A stretch of 64,000 nt of DNA from positions 248,001 to 312,000 of the forward strand of contig NZ_CP053837.1 of assembly GCF_013201705.1 (NCBI RefSeq), in the 5' to 3' direction. This document shows, piece after piece, positions 26,810-35,579 of this stretch; the stretch's first letter is position 1, and the number at the start of each line of letters is the position of its first letter. Made by a program: the position numbers and the translations under genes. Under the pieces are notes generated by a model, which saw only the letters and a program-made list of their open reading frames with translations, made no database searches and was not told where the DNA came from. The stretch is from Aliarcobacter faecis (GTDB lineage Bacteria; Campylobacterota; Campylobacteria; Campylobacterales; Arcobacteraceae).

Positions 26810-27193
26810 ATGAAACAAATTGTAAGTACACAAGATGCTCCTAGTGCAATTGGACCATATAATCAAGCAACAACTTTTGAAAAGTTAGTATTTACTTCAG
26901 GACAAATCGCACTTGACCCAAAAACTATGGATATAGTAAGTGGTGGAGTTCAAGAGCAAACAAAACAAGTTATGGAAAATCTAAAAGCTGTTTTAGAAGA
27001 AGCCGGAAGTTCTTTTGAAAATGTTTTAAAAACAACTTGTTATTTATCAGATATGGATAACTTTGTAGCTTTCAATGAAATCTATGGACAATATTTTAAA
27101 GTAGAAACTGCACCTGCAAGAAGTACAGTAGCAGTAAAAACTTTACCAAAAAATGTATTAGTTGAGGTAGATGTAATAGCATATAAAAACTAG
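26810..27193 (+). CDS. RidA family reactive enamine/imine deaminase
   Basis: This 127-residue cytosolic protein of the RidA/YjgF family hydrolyses the unstable enamines made by PLP dehydratases such as threonine dehydratase (encoded at 17310). The conserved APSAIGPYNQA start, TSGQI, the catalytic-arginine segment APARSTVAV and the NVLVEVDVIA end are all present. It is a single gene with its own -10 region and terminator. Confidence 0.95.
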   Translation: MKQIVSTQDAPSAIGPYNQATTFEKLVFTSGQIALDPKTMDIVSGGVQEQTKQVMENLKAVLEEAGSSFENVLKTTCYLSDMDNFVAFNEIYGQYFKVETAPARSTVAVKTLPKNVLVEVDVIAYKN

Positions 27194-27208
27194 AATTTTT
27201 TCTAGTTT
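27187..27208 (+). terminator. terminator of the RidA gene
   Basis: A perfect 9-bp stem (27187-27195 with 27200-27208) with a T-only loop overlaps the stop codon of the RidA gene. Confidence 0.6.
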
Positions 27209-27301
27209 GTAAGTAAAAGATAAAAATATTGAACTTTCTTATTAAATAAAATTTTTGTTACAAAGAAATATTTTCTTTAAAGTAAATATTGTTATTTTAA
27301 G

Positions 27302-27322
27302 AACTAGGGATTTTCTCTAGTT
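27302..27322. terminator. second hairpin sharing the AACTAG arm, probable tex terminator
   Basis: A 9-bp stem with one G-U pair (27302-27310 with 27314-27322) is followed by TTTT on the forward strand. It shares its AACTAG core with the RidA terminator 110 bp away. It may stop tex transcription from the other side. Confidence 0.45.
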
Positions 27323-27375
27323 TTATATTCTCTATGAAAAATTTTGTTGATAAAAACTTATTTTTAATTGTTTAT

Positions 27376-29478
27376 TTATTTGTTTAAACTTACTCCAACT
27401 CTTTGTTTTTCTAAATCCACACTTATAACTTTTAGATTCTCTAAATTCTGATTTATACTTAAAACTTCACTAGGGTGATTTACTCTTTTTTGACTGATTT
27501 GTGAAATATGAAGTAGGACATCATTTTTTAGACCAATATCTACAAAAGCTCCAAAATCTGTGATATTTCTTACAATTCCATTTAAAATAAATCCCTCTTT
27601 TAGGTCATTTATATCTAAAATATCATTTGCAAATTTTACTTGATTAAAATCCATTCTTACATCAAAGCCCACTTTTGTAAGTTCATTTACTATATCTTTT
27701 ATTTTAAAAACTGTTGTATTTAATTCATTTGCGGTTTTTTCAAAATCAGTAATTTTTTCTATATCATAATTTTTTTGTAATTTTGAAGTAAGTTCATAAT
27801 CTTCAGGATGAATTGCTGTATTATCTAGTATCGATAATCCATCTTTTATTCGTAAAAATCCTACACTTTGTTCATAAGATTTTGCTCCTATTCCTTTTAC
27901 TTTTAAAAGCTCACTTTTTGTGCTAAATTTTTTAATCTTTTCTCTATGCTCTACAATATTTTGTGCTAGTTTTTCACTAATTCCAGAGATAAATGAAAGA
28001 AGTTTATATGAAGCAGAGTTTAAATCAACCCCAACTTTATTTACCAAATCAATTGTAATATTTTCTATCTTTTGGCTTAGCTCTTTTGGGTTTACATCGT
28101 GTTGATATTGACCAATTCCTAAAGATTTTGGGTCTATTTTTACTAGTGCTGCCATTGGATCACGAAGTCTTTGTGCAATAGAGATTGCTCCACGAATAGT
28201 TACATCAAGATTTGGATACTCTAAAGAGGCTATTTTTGAAGCGGAATAAACACTTGCTCCTATTTCACTAACTATTGCATATTTCACATCTAAATTTTCA
28301 TTTTTTAATAGGATATCTATAAAATTTGCTGTTTCTCTACTTGCTGTTCCATTTCCAATAGCTATAGCGGTGATTTTATATTTTTTGATTAAATCTAAAA
28401 CTACTTTTGATGAATTTATAAAATCCTCTTTTGGTTTTGTAGGATATATAACTGCACTAGTCAAAAAAAGCCCATTTTCATCAATTACAGCTAATTTACA
28501 ACCAGTTTTATATCCTGGGTCAATACCAAGTATTATTTGGTTTACAAGTGGTGCTGTTTGAAGTAACTCTTTTAGATTCTTACCAAAAAGTTCAATTGCC
28601 TCTTTTGAAGCTTTCTCTTTTAAGTTTGTTATAGCTTCTCTTTTTAAACTTGGTAATAGAAGCCTTTTTAGACCATCTTTATAGCTATCAAAAACTAACT
28701 CTTTTGAGGTAGAAGCATTTTCAGGAATTTTATATTTTTTTATATTCTCTAAAATATAGTTTTCATCTATTTCAACTTTTATATTTAGTTGTTTCTCATT
28801 TACAGCTCTTAAAATTGCTAAAACTCTATGTGATTTTATATATTTTATCTTTTCATTAATATTTGCAAAGTTTACATAAAGTCCATTTTTATCAAAATCT
28901 TTTGTAGGTGTTATTTCTAAAGATCCCCAATTTTGGATAGAGTTTCGTAAAATCTCTTTTGATTTAAAATCATCTGCATATCTTTGTGCAATTATATCTT
29001 TTGCACCATTTATAGCATCTTCTACTGTTTTTATATTATTATTTAAATATTGTTTTGCTTTTTGATTTATCTCTTCAATAGAGTATTTCATACTTTGTAT
29101 TATATTTGCTAGAGGTTCTAGTCCATTTTCTATGGCACTTGTAGTTCTTGAAGATTTTTTCTCTTTAAAAGGTGCATAAATATCTTCTAAAGCTTGTAAA
29201 GTTATAGCTTCATCTAAATCTTTTGATATTTTTTCATTTAAAAAATTTTTCTCTTTTAGAAGATTCTTTATCTCCTCTTTTCGTGAAATTAATTTTTTTG
29301 AGTATTCATAAATTTCTTCAAAAATTCTAAGTTCATTATCGGTTGCACCATTTGTAAACTCTTTTCTATATCTTGCAATAAATGGAATAGTACAACCATC
29401 TTCAAGAAGTTTTATAATATTTTCAATAATATTTATTGGTAAATTAGTTTTTTGATTTAGTAGTTTGATTAAATTCAT
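27376..29478 (-). CDS. tex: Tex-family RNA-binding transcription accessory protein
   Basis: Tex is a conserved nucleic-acid-binding protein that affects transcription and stress tolerance. Domains in order are an N-terminal helical Tex domain (IPFIARYRKE near 30), a YqgF-like RNase H-fold domain (ILGIDPGYKTGCKLAV, about 320-450), helix-hairpin-helix repeats (about 470-600) and a C-terminal S1 domain (GIVRNITDFGAFVDIG). I use the ATG at 29478 (MNLIKLLNQK). A TTG at 29529 would add 17 unconserved residues. The product is 700 residues. Confidence 0.92.
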   Translation of the reverse strand: MNLIKLLNQKTNLPINIIENIIKLLEDGCTIPFIARYRKEFTNGATDNELRIFEEIYEYSKKLISRKEEIKNLLKEKNFLNEKISKDLDEAITLQALEDIYAPFKEKKSSRTTSAIENGLEPLANIIQSMKYSIEEINQKAKQYLNNNIKTVEDAINGAKDIIAQRYADDFKSKEILRNSIQNWGSLEITPTKDFDKNGLYVNFANINEKIKYIKSHRVLAILRAVNEKQLNIKVEIDENYILENIKKYKIPENASTSKELVFDSYKDGLKRLLLPSLKREAITNLKEKASKEAIELFGKNLKELLQTAPLVNQIILGIDPGYKTGCKLAVIDENGLFLTSAVIYPTKPKEDFINSSKVVLDLIKKYKITAIAIGNGTASRETANFIDILLKNENLDVKYAIVSEIGASVYSASKIASLEYPNLDVTIRGAISIAQRLRDPMAALVKIDPKSLGIGQYQHDVNPKELSQKIENITIDLVNKVGVDLNSASYKLLSFISGISEKLAQNIVEHREKIKKFSTKSELLKVKGIGAKSYEQSVGFLRIKDGLSILDNTAIHPEDYELTSKLQKNYDIEKITDFEKTANELNTTVFKIKDIVNELTKVGFDVRMDFNQVKFANDILDINDLKEGFILNGIVRNITDFGAFVDIGLKNDVLLHISQISQKRVNHPSEVLSINQNLENLKVISVDLEKQRVGVSLNK

Positions 29479-29520
29479 ATTTTCTTTTCTTTTTGAATTT
29501 TTTGAAATTGTAGCTAAATT

Positions 29521-29539
29521 CATAAGCAAAGAGCTTATG
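29521..29539 (-). other. hairpin between the small acidic protein gene and tex
   Basis: A perfect 7-bp stem with a 5-nt loop (29521-29527 with 29533-29539) lies between the two genes. It may reduce read-through into tex or shield its start. Confidence 0.35.
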
Positions 29540-29559
29540 AACTTGAAACATATAAGGTT

Positions 29560-29790
29560 TTAGTCTAAATCGTTAAAGTTTCCTTTACTATTTGATGAGT
29601 AGTTATCATTATAATCGTAGTTATCATACTCGCTATAATCAACAGTAAAAATTTTTGGATAACCTAATTTTACTAGCTCTTTATCAATATTCTCTTCACT
29701 TAATCTATTTTTCACTCTATCCATGATTAGCTCGATGTCTTCCTCTTTTACATCAGCGGCTCTTAATTCATAAATAATAGCCAAATTCAT
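29560..29790 (-). CDS. small acidic protein, unknown function
   Basis: This 76-residue protein has a helical N-terminal part (about 1-45: LAIIYELRAADVKEEDIELI), then a short KLGYPKIFTVD segment and an Asp/Asn/Tyr/Ser-rich, probably disordered tail. It has no membrane segment and no known motif. It lies 30 bp after the M42 peptidase gene and before tex on the same strand. The ribosome-binding region (AAGGAT) supports translation. The family was not recognised. Confidence 0.65.
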   Translation of the reverse strand: MNLAIIYELRAADVKEEDIELIMDRVKNRLSEENIDKELVKLGYPKIFTVDYSEYDNYDYNDNYSSNSKGNFNDLD

Positions 29791-29820
29791 TTTTGTAAAT
29801 CCTTCTAAATTTTAAAAATC

Positions 29821-30906
29821 TTAAATCTTTTCTTCTAAGTATAAACTACTAAGAATAAATAAAATTGCCTCTATTGATTTAATAGATGCAGTCTCTTCAA
29901 CAGTATGATAACCTGTTGTTGGTATTTGTAAGGTTGCTCCTTGAATAGACCCATTTGATTCCATAACAATTCTTCCAAGTTCCGTACTACCAATACTTAT
30001 AGGTTTTAAACCTTGCTCAACTCTTAGATGATTTTTTTTAGCTATAAATTCATCTTTGCAAGAGTAGGTAATTTTATGTTTTTTACAAAGCTTTTTTAAC
30101 TCTTTTAAAAGTGGAGATTTAAATTTTGCATTTGCATCTTTATTTCGTAAAACAACTAGTTGTTTATCAGCTTCTTCTCTATTTTCATAAGGGCTTGTAT
30201 CTAAAACTATTAGTTTATCAGTAGTTATACTATTTTTTCTAAACCATTCATATACAAATCTCCAGCTCTTTCCAGCCTCTTCTTGAGCTGTAAAAAATGC
30301 TGTTCCAGAAAACCCATTTTGATATAAAAATATTATTATGGCAGCTGAAATAACATTATCCAATTGAGCAGAGATTAGTTCATCTTTTTGAACAAGTCTA
30401 TCCATAAAAGCAACAGGAGTACTAGGAAGTAGATGATTTAAACCTTCTATACTAAAGATAAGATTGTTTATCTCCTCTTTTATGAAGGCATCTTTTATCC
30501 TCCCCATTCCTAAATAGCTTCCATTATATGGTTCATAAGCTATTACATTTTGGTTTACATATCTTTTTGCAATTTGTTGATAAGTTTGTTCAGAAAGGGA
30601 ATTTCCTCTTAAATCAGAGCGATTTTTAGCTAAAAAAGCTGCAAATTGGAACTCATTTGGACCAGTACAAATTATACCATGTCTATCAATATGAGCACTT
30701 AACATACCACTAAGTGGTTTTGAGCCTTTAGCAACAAGTAAACCATCATAATGTTCTGTTTGTATACCTAGTTCTTCGAGCTCTCTTTTTATATAAATTA
30801 AAAAAGAGTGTTCAGCACCTGTAACAGAAGGAACTCTTATAAGTTGTTTTAAAAGATCTAAAAATAGACCTATACTTTTTGGCTCATTCAAAAATGAAGC
30901 ACCCAA
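29821..30906 (-). CDS. M42-family (glutamyl aminopeptidase-like) metallopeptidase
   Basis: This 361-residue cytosolic di-metal aminopeptidase has the family pattern of metal ligands: SAHIDRHG (His/Asp), QLDNVISAA (bridging Asp), TAQEEAG (Glu pair), VLDTSPY and a C-terminal TGYHTVEE histidine. The start is a TTG at 30906, chosen because AGGAG lies six bases upstream; no ATG is suitably placed. Peptide recycling is the likely role. It leads a unit with the small acidic protein and possibly tex. Confidence 0.85.
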   Translation of the reverse strand: MGASFLNEPKSIGLFLDLLKQLIRVPSVTGAEHSFLIYIKRELEELGIQTEHYDGLLVAKGSKPLSGMLSAHIDRHGIICTGPNEFQFAAFLAKNRSDLRGNSLSEQTYQQIAKRYVNQNVIAYEPYNGSYLGMGRIKDAFIKEEINNLIFSIEGLNHLLPSTPVAFMDRLVQKDELISAQLDNVISAAIIIFLYQNGFSGTAFFTAQEEAGKSWRFVYEWFRKNSITTDKLIVLDTSPYENREEADKQLVVLRNKDANAKFKSPLLKELKKLCKKHKITYSCKDEFIAKKNHLRVEQGLKPISIGSTELGRIVMESNGSIQGATLQIPTTGYHTVEETASIKSIEAILFILSSLYLEEKI

Positions 30907-31083
30907 ATTATACTCCTAAAAAATCTAGTAGAATAAAGATAATTTTATTCTATGTTTGCAATTATAAACAAAAAAATTGTTTTTTTTCTGAAATAAAACT
31001 TAAAGTAAAAAAATCTATAAAAATTTAATAATCTATAGTTTGTTAATCAGGATTATTTTAATCTATGTTTAAAAATTTAAAGA

Positions 31084-31089
31084 TATAAT
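31084..31089 (+). promoter_or_regulatory. -10 element of the nitrite/sulfite reductase gene
   Basis: TATAAT lies 35 bp before the start codon at 31125, in a 218-bp divergent gap that is otherwise plain AT-rich sequence. Confidence 0.5.
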
Positions 31090-31124
31090 TCTAAAATATT
31101 TTAAAAAAGTAAATAAGGAATAGT

Positions 31125-32705
31125 ATGGCACAATTATCTGAACTTGAACTTTTAAAGGCATCTAGAAATCCTTTGAGAGTAATTGATGATTTATATAAAG
31201 AAGCACTTGAAGGAATCCCTTTGAAAGATGAATATATTGGGCTTTTAAAATGGTATGGTATGTATCCACATATAAATAAAGATGGTCTTGAAGATAAAAA
31301 ATATTTTATGAAAAGAATAAAATTAGTTGATGCTAGAATGAATTTAGAACAATTAAGAGTTATGAGTGAAATTGGAATAAAATATGCAAAAGGTTTAGTT
31401 GATTTTACAACTAGACAAAATGTACAGTTTCACTATATTTTAATTAAAGATATTCCAGCTATTTTTGATTTATTAAATAGCGTGGGTTTAACTTCAAGAA
31501 TGGCATCAGGTGATGGACCAAGACCTATTATGACCTGTCCTGTTAGTGGTTTAGATAATAGTGAGATTTATAATGTACAAGAGCTTTTAAAAAGCGTTGA
31601 TACCTATTTTGATAAAAATGATGATAGATTTTGTAATTTCCCAAGAAAATTTAAGATGGGAATAAGTGGTTGTGGACATCATTGTGCAAATCATGAGATA
31701 CAAGATGTTGCATTTACAGCTTTTAAAGATGATAATGGAGAAGTTCTTTTTGACTTAACTATTGGTGGAGGATTATCAAAATCTAAACAAATAGCAACAA
31801 GAGCAAAAAAATATGTAAAAGCAGAACAGATTTTAGATGTAAGTGTTGCTTGTGCTGAAATTTTTAGAGATAATGGAAATAGAGATAGTAGAAATAAAGC
31901 AAGAGTAAGACATCTTTTAAATGATTGGGGGATAGAAAAATTTGTAGATGAGATTGAAAAAATCTTAGGTTACAAACTTCTTGATGGTGAAATTGAACCA
32001 GAAATTAGCTCATTTGAAGATAGAAATCACTTTGGGATAAATAAACAAAAAGAAGTAGGTTTCTCATATGTTGGTTTTGCTACAAATTCTGGAAGAGTTC
32101 CTGGAGAACATTTTGTTAAGTTTTACGAAATTTGTAAAAAATATAATGCAGGAGGAATAGCACTTACAGCTACTCAAAATTTTGTGGTTTATGATGTAAA
32201 AGATGAGGTAGTTCAAGAGTTAGCAAATGAGTTTGAAGCTTTAGGTTATCCATATAAACCAACAGCTTTTAGAGCAAGACTTCAATCATGTACAGGAAGA
32301 GAGTTCTGTAAATTTGGAATAACTGAAACTAAAGAGTATGCAAAAAATATAGTTGTTGAACTTGAAGATAGACTTAAAGATTTTAATGAAGATGTTGCTA
32401 TCTCTTTTTCAGGTTGTACTCATGGCTGTTCGCAACCGCATATTGCTGATATTGGATTAATTGGTTGTATGATGAGATATGAAGGGCAAAGAGTTGAAGG
32501 GTATGAGATACTTTTAGGTGGAAATTTACAAGGAGTAAATAGTAGACTTTCTCAAAAAATAGGTGTAAAAGTTCCATCAAACAAAGTTGTTGATTATATT
32601 GTATCATTAGTTGATGATTATAAAAAAGATAGTAAAGGTACTTTAAGGTTTAAAGACTATTTAGCCTCTATTGAACCTCTTAACACAGGAAGTGATGAAG
32701 AATAA
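31125..32705 (+). CDS. siroheme nitrite/sulfite reductase
   Basis: This 526-residue assimilatory siroheme enzyme has two nitrite/sulfite reductase ferredoxin-like half domains and two siroheme/4Fe-4S domains. N-terminal LVDFTTRQNVQFH and MSGCGHHC-like (ISGCGHHCANHE) segments occur. The cluster cysteines are in CTGREFC and SGCTHGCSQP. It uses ferredoxin or a similar donor to make ammonia from nitrite or sulfide from sulfite; sequence alone does not settle which (NirA or Sir). It is a single gene bounded by a strong terminator. Confidence 0.88.
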   Translation: MAQLSELELLKASRNPLRVIDDLYKEALEGIPLKDEYIGLLKWYGMYPHINKDGLEDKKYFMKRIKLVDARMNLEQLRVMSEIGIKYAKGLVDFTTRQNVQFHYILIKDIPAIFDLLNSVGLTSRMASGDGPRPIMTCPVSGLDNSEIYNVQELLKSVDTYFDKNDDRFCNFPRKFKMGISGCGHHCANHEIQDVAFTAFKDDNGEVLFDLTIGGGLSKSKQIATRAKKYVKAEQILDVSVACAEIFRDNGNRDSRNKARVRHLLNDWGIEKFVDEIEKILGYKLLDGEIEPEISSFEDRNHFGINKQKEVGFSYVGFATNSGRVPGEHFVKFYEICKKYNAGGIALTATQNFVVYDVKDEVVQELANEFEALGYPYKPTAFRARLQSCTGREFCKFGITETKEYAKNIVVELEDRLKDFNEDVAISFSGCTHGCSQPHIADIGLIGCMMRYEGQRVEGYEILLGGNLQGVNSRLSQKIGVKVPSNKVVDYIVSLVDDYKKDSKGTLRFKDYLASIEPLNTGSDEE

Positions 32706-32707
32706 AT

Positions 32708-32737
32708 AAAGGATTAAATCAAAAGATTTAATCCTTT
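32708..32737. terminator. bidirectional terminator between the reductase and the GGDEF gene
   Basis: A perfect 13-bp stem (32708-32720 with 32725-32737) with an AAAA loop and a following GTTTTT lies between convergent stop codons and overlaps the last codons of the GGDEF gene. Confidence 0.85.
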
Positions 32738-34990
32738 GTTTTTATAAATAATTTTAAAATCATACATAATTTCATCAGCTTTTTTTATCATATCATCTAA
32801 AGAATCCCCATCTTTATATTCATAACATCCAAAACTACAAGAGATTTTTAAATTTTTATCAAAATCAAAACTTATATTTGAAAGATGATTTTCTAAAATA
32901 TCTACCAAAGAGTTTGCTTGATTTATATTTGTTTGAGGAAGAGTTATTAAAAATTCATCTCCACCCCATCTTCCAAAACTATCAGATTTTCTTATATGAT
33001 TTGAAATTGTATTTGCTACTTTTATTAAAACTTCATCTCCCGCATGATGACCAAAATTATCATTTATTGGTTTAAAATCATTTAAATCAAAAAATATAAT
33101 ATAAAAAGGTGTCTTATATCTAGAGGCTAATTTTATTTGATGTTCACAAATCTCTTCTATTTTCCTTCTATTAAAGATATTTGTTAGAGTATCATTTGTT
33201 GCAAGAGCAAGAAGCTCTTTTTGAGTTGCTTCTCTTAATTTTATCTCTTTATTAAGTCTATAATTTAAATATAAAATTAGAGCAATAATTACTAAAAATG
33301 GAATAGTGATTTGTAAAAATTGTTTATAATCTATATTTTCTTTAAAAAAGATTTGCGAATAAGCATTTAAAACAGTGGATATCTCATCTTTTTTTATTTT
33401 TGATATTCCTAAGTCTAAAATATTTCTGAACTCTTTATTTTTTATATCAAGCTCTAAATAAGAGTTTAAAAATATATCTAAAGAGGAATTTATTTTTATA
33501 TCATCAAGATGACCTTTATTTATACTTGAATTTAATGAATAAACATTATTTATATATCCATAAATTATATCTTTACTTAAAGCTTTTAAAGCTATATCAT
33601 CTGCTTCAAACTCAATAAATTCTATTTTGGGATATAAAGATAGAAGTTTACCTTTTATATTTAGGGAGCTTAAAACTCCTATTTTTATCTTTTCAAAAGT
33701 TGATAAATCTGTAATGAAGTTTTTATTATTTTTTGTTGCAATAACTAAAGGAATTTGTGCTATTGGTTTTGTATAAACTTTATCTTTTTTTATAGGTTTT
33801 TCATAAGAATAGACAAAAGTTGCTTTTATTGAGTTTGAGAAAATATTAGGAATATTATGACTTAAAATCTCTTCTGTACTAAAAGATTTTGATAATTTAT
33901 TAGAAAGTAAATTCCAAAAATCTACTTCAAATCCTTTAAATTCATTACCTATTTTAAATGAGAAAGGTGCATTTAAATCTTTTAATAAAAGTGCAAATAT
34001 ATTATCTTTTAAGTAGTTTTTTTGATTATTATTTAAAACTAGATAATCTTTATTGAAAATTATTGATTTTGAATTGAAAGTGCTAAGGCTTTTGTTGATA
34101 CCACTATAAGTGTAAAATTTCTTAATATCTTCAATTCTATCAAGATTTATATCACCTAACAAACCAGAATCAAATTTTGCTAACTCTTTTAAGACATTCC
34201 CTTCATAAATTAATTCATCTAATGTTCTATTTTGGCTGTTATACTTTTCAAAAATAATTCTTGCACTCTCTTCAATATTTGAAAAAGCATATTCCCAACC
34301 CATTAATGAAGCTTTATCAAAGCTTTGAACTCTATATGGATTTGTCAAAACTTCATTTTGTGAGGTAAAAATAATACCTTCATAAAAGTTGAAGTTTAAG
34401 AAATTTGTAGAGAAGTAGTTAAAATCTATACCTTTCTTACTTAAAGTATAGGGTTCATTTGATAAATAATAGGCCATAACATCAGTTTTATTATTTATTA
34501 AATCATTAATATCTCCAGAATGAGGTAATATTTTTACATTTGATATATCAAAACCTTTATCAATATTTAAAATAGATTTGATTGTAGCACTTTGTTTTGC
34601 ATCATCTGTAATCATAATTCTTTTATTTTTTAAATCAGAGATAGAGTTTATATTTTTATCTTTTAGACTAATTAAAATTAAGGGTGATTCTTGAAAAATA
34701 CTAGAGATAAATATAATATTCTTATCATTGTATTTATCTAAAATAAGAGAAGATTTTCCAATTCCATAAGTTGCACTATTATTTATAACTTCATCTACAA
34801 TATTTATATCCTGATTAAAAGGCTTAATTTCTACATCTAAATCAAAGCTTTCATAAAAACCTTTCTCTTTAGCTATATAGTAGCCTGCAAATTGAAACTG
34901 TTCTAACCAGTCGGGATATAAAGTTATTTTTTCTTTAGCAAATAAATTTGAACAAATAAAAAGTATTAATAATAATTTTCTAATAAACAT
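32714..34990 (-). CDS. membrane diguanylate cyclase with two periplasmic solute-binding domains
   Basis: The protein has four parts: a signal sequence, an NMT1/THI5-like (SsuA-type) periplasmic binding domain (about 20-260), a second family 3-like solute-binding domain (about 325-550), then a membrane helix (about 580-600) and a cytoplasmic GGDEF domain. The catalytic GGDEF is intact at 676-680, with an RxxD inhibitory site (RKSD) five residues before it. It probably makes cyclic di-GMP in response to periplasmic ligands. NMT1/THI5-type domains often bind pyrimidine, sulfonate or nitrate-like solutes. I use the ATG at 34990. A GTG at 35038 would add 16 residues before the signal peptide. The product is 758 residues. 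Confidence 0.87.
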   Translation of the reverse strand: MFIRKLLLILFICSNLFAKEKITLYPDWLEQFQFAGYYIAKEKGFYESFDLDVEIKPFNQDINIVDEVINNSATYGIGKSSLILDKYNDKNIIFISSIFQESPLILISLKDKNINSISDLKNKRIMITDDAKQSATIKSILNIDKGFDISNVKILPHSGDINDLINNKTDVMAYYLSNEPYTLSKKGIDFNYFSTNFLNFNFYEGIIFTSQNEVLTNPYRVQSFDKASLMGWEYAFSNIEESARIIFEKYNSQNRTLDELIYEGNVLKELAKFDSGLLGDINLDRIEDIKKFYTYSGINKSLSTFNSKSIIFNKDYLVLNNNQKNYLKDNIFALLLKDLNAPFSFKIGNEFKGFEVDFWNLLSNKLSKSFSTEEILSHNIPNIFSNSIKATFVYSYEKPIKKDKVYTKPIAQIPLVIATKNNKNFITDLSTFEKIKIGVLSSLNIKGKLLSLYPKIEFIEFEADDIALKALSKDIIYGYINNVYSLNSSINKGHLDDIKINSSLDIFLNSYLELDIKNKEFRNILDLGISKIKKDEISTVLNAYSQIFFKENIDYKQFLQITIPFLVIIALILYLNYRLNKEIKLREATQKELLALATNDTLTNIFNRRKIEEICEHQIKLASRYKTPFYIIFFDLNDFKPINDNFGHHAGDEVLIKVANTISNHIRKSDSFGRWGGDEFLITLPQTNINQANSLVDILENHLSNISFDFDKNLKISCSFGCYEYKDGDSLDDMIKKADEIMYDFKIIYKNKGLNLLI

Positions 34991-35078
34991 TCTTAAATGA
35001 TATAAAAAGTTATATAAATAGCATATTAATTTAAACACTCTTTATAAGTTCATCTTTATTAAACATCAAATTATTTTC

Positions 35079-35579
35079 CTATTTTTGAATCTCTTTTAAA
35101 ATCTTATTTGTATTTCTTATACTTATAAGAATTGTTGCAAAAAGTAGAATAAATCCTAAAATAATAGTTACATTTACAGCCATACTAGATGAGAGTTTCA
35201 TACCCATTCTATTTGGAGTTTCTTGTTTTTTTTCTTGTTTTGTATCTTTTAAATCTACTTTTTCAAAACCTTGAGGAGGTTCAATTCCAATTTTTTCGAT
35301 AAAATCTCCATCTTCTTCATCTACTAAGATAACTTTATAAGCAATTTTGGGTATATCTACAACTAATTTATCTTCAGTCAATCTTTGTTGGAAAATAGTC
35401 TCATTTGAATGAATAGTATTTATTTTTACTAAAATTCCAGCAGCACTCTCTCCTGTATTAAATTTCCCCTCTATTTGCATAGTTCCATCTTTATTATCAT
35501 ATAAATTTACAACTAATTCATGGGCAAAAATATATAAGGGTGTTAAAAATATAAGCACTATTTTAAATAGTTTTTTCAT
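35079..35579 (-). CDS. periplasmic membrane-anchored protein of the iron-uptake unit
   Basis: This 166-residue protein has a signal peptide (1-19), a beta-rich periplasmic domain (20-105: HELVVNLYDNKDGTMQIEG and so on), a charged Lys/Glu linker (110-124) and one C-terminal membrane helix (about 134-154). It overlaps the PepSY gene by 17 bp, so the two are translationally coupled and may interact. No named family was recognised; a role in iron or copper handling at the membrane is inferred from context only. Confidence 0.7.
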   Translation of the reverse strand: MKKLFKIVLIFLTPLYIFAHELVVNLYDNKDGTMQIEGKFNTGESAAGILVKINTIHSNETIFQQRLTEDKLVVDIPKIAYKVILVDEEDGDFIEKIGIEPPQGFEKVDLKDTKQEKKQETPNRMGMKLSSSMAVNVTIILGFILLFATILISIRNTNKILKEIQK

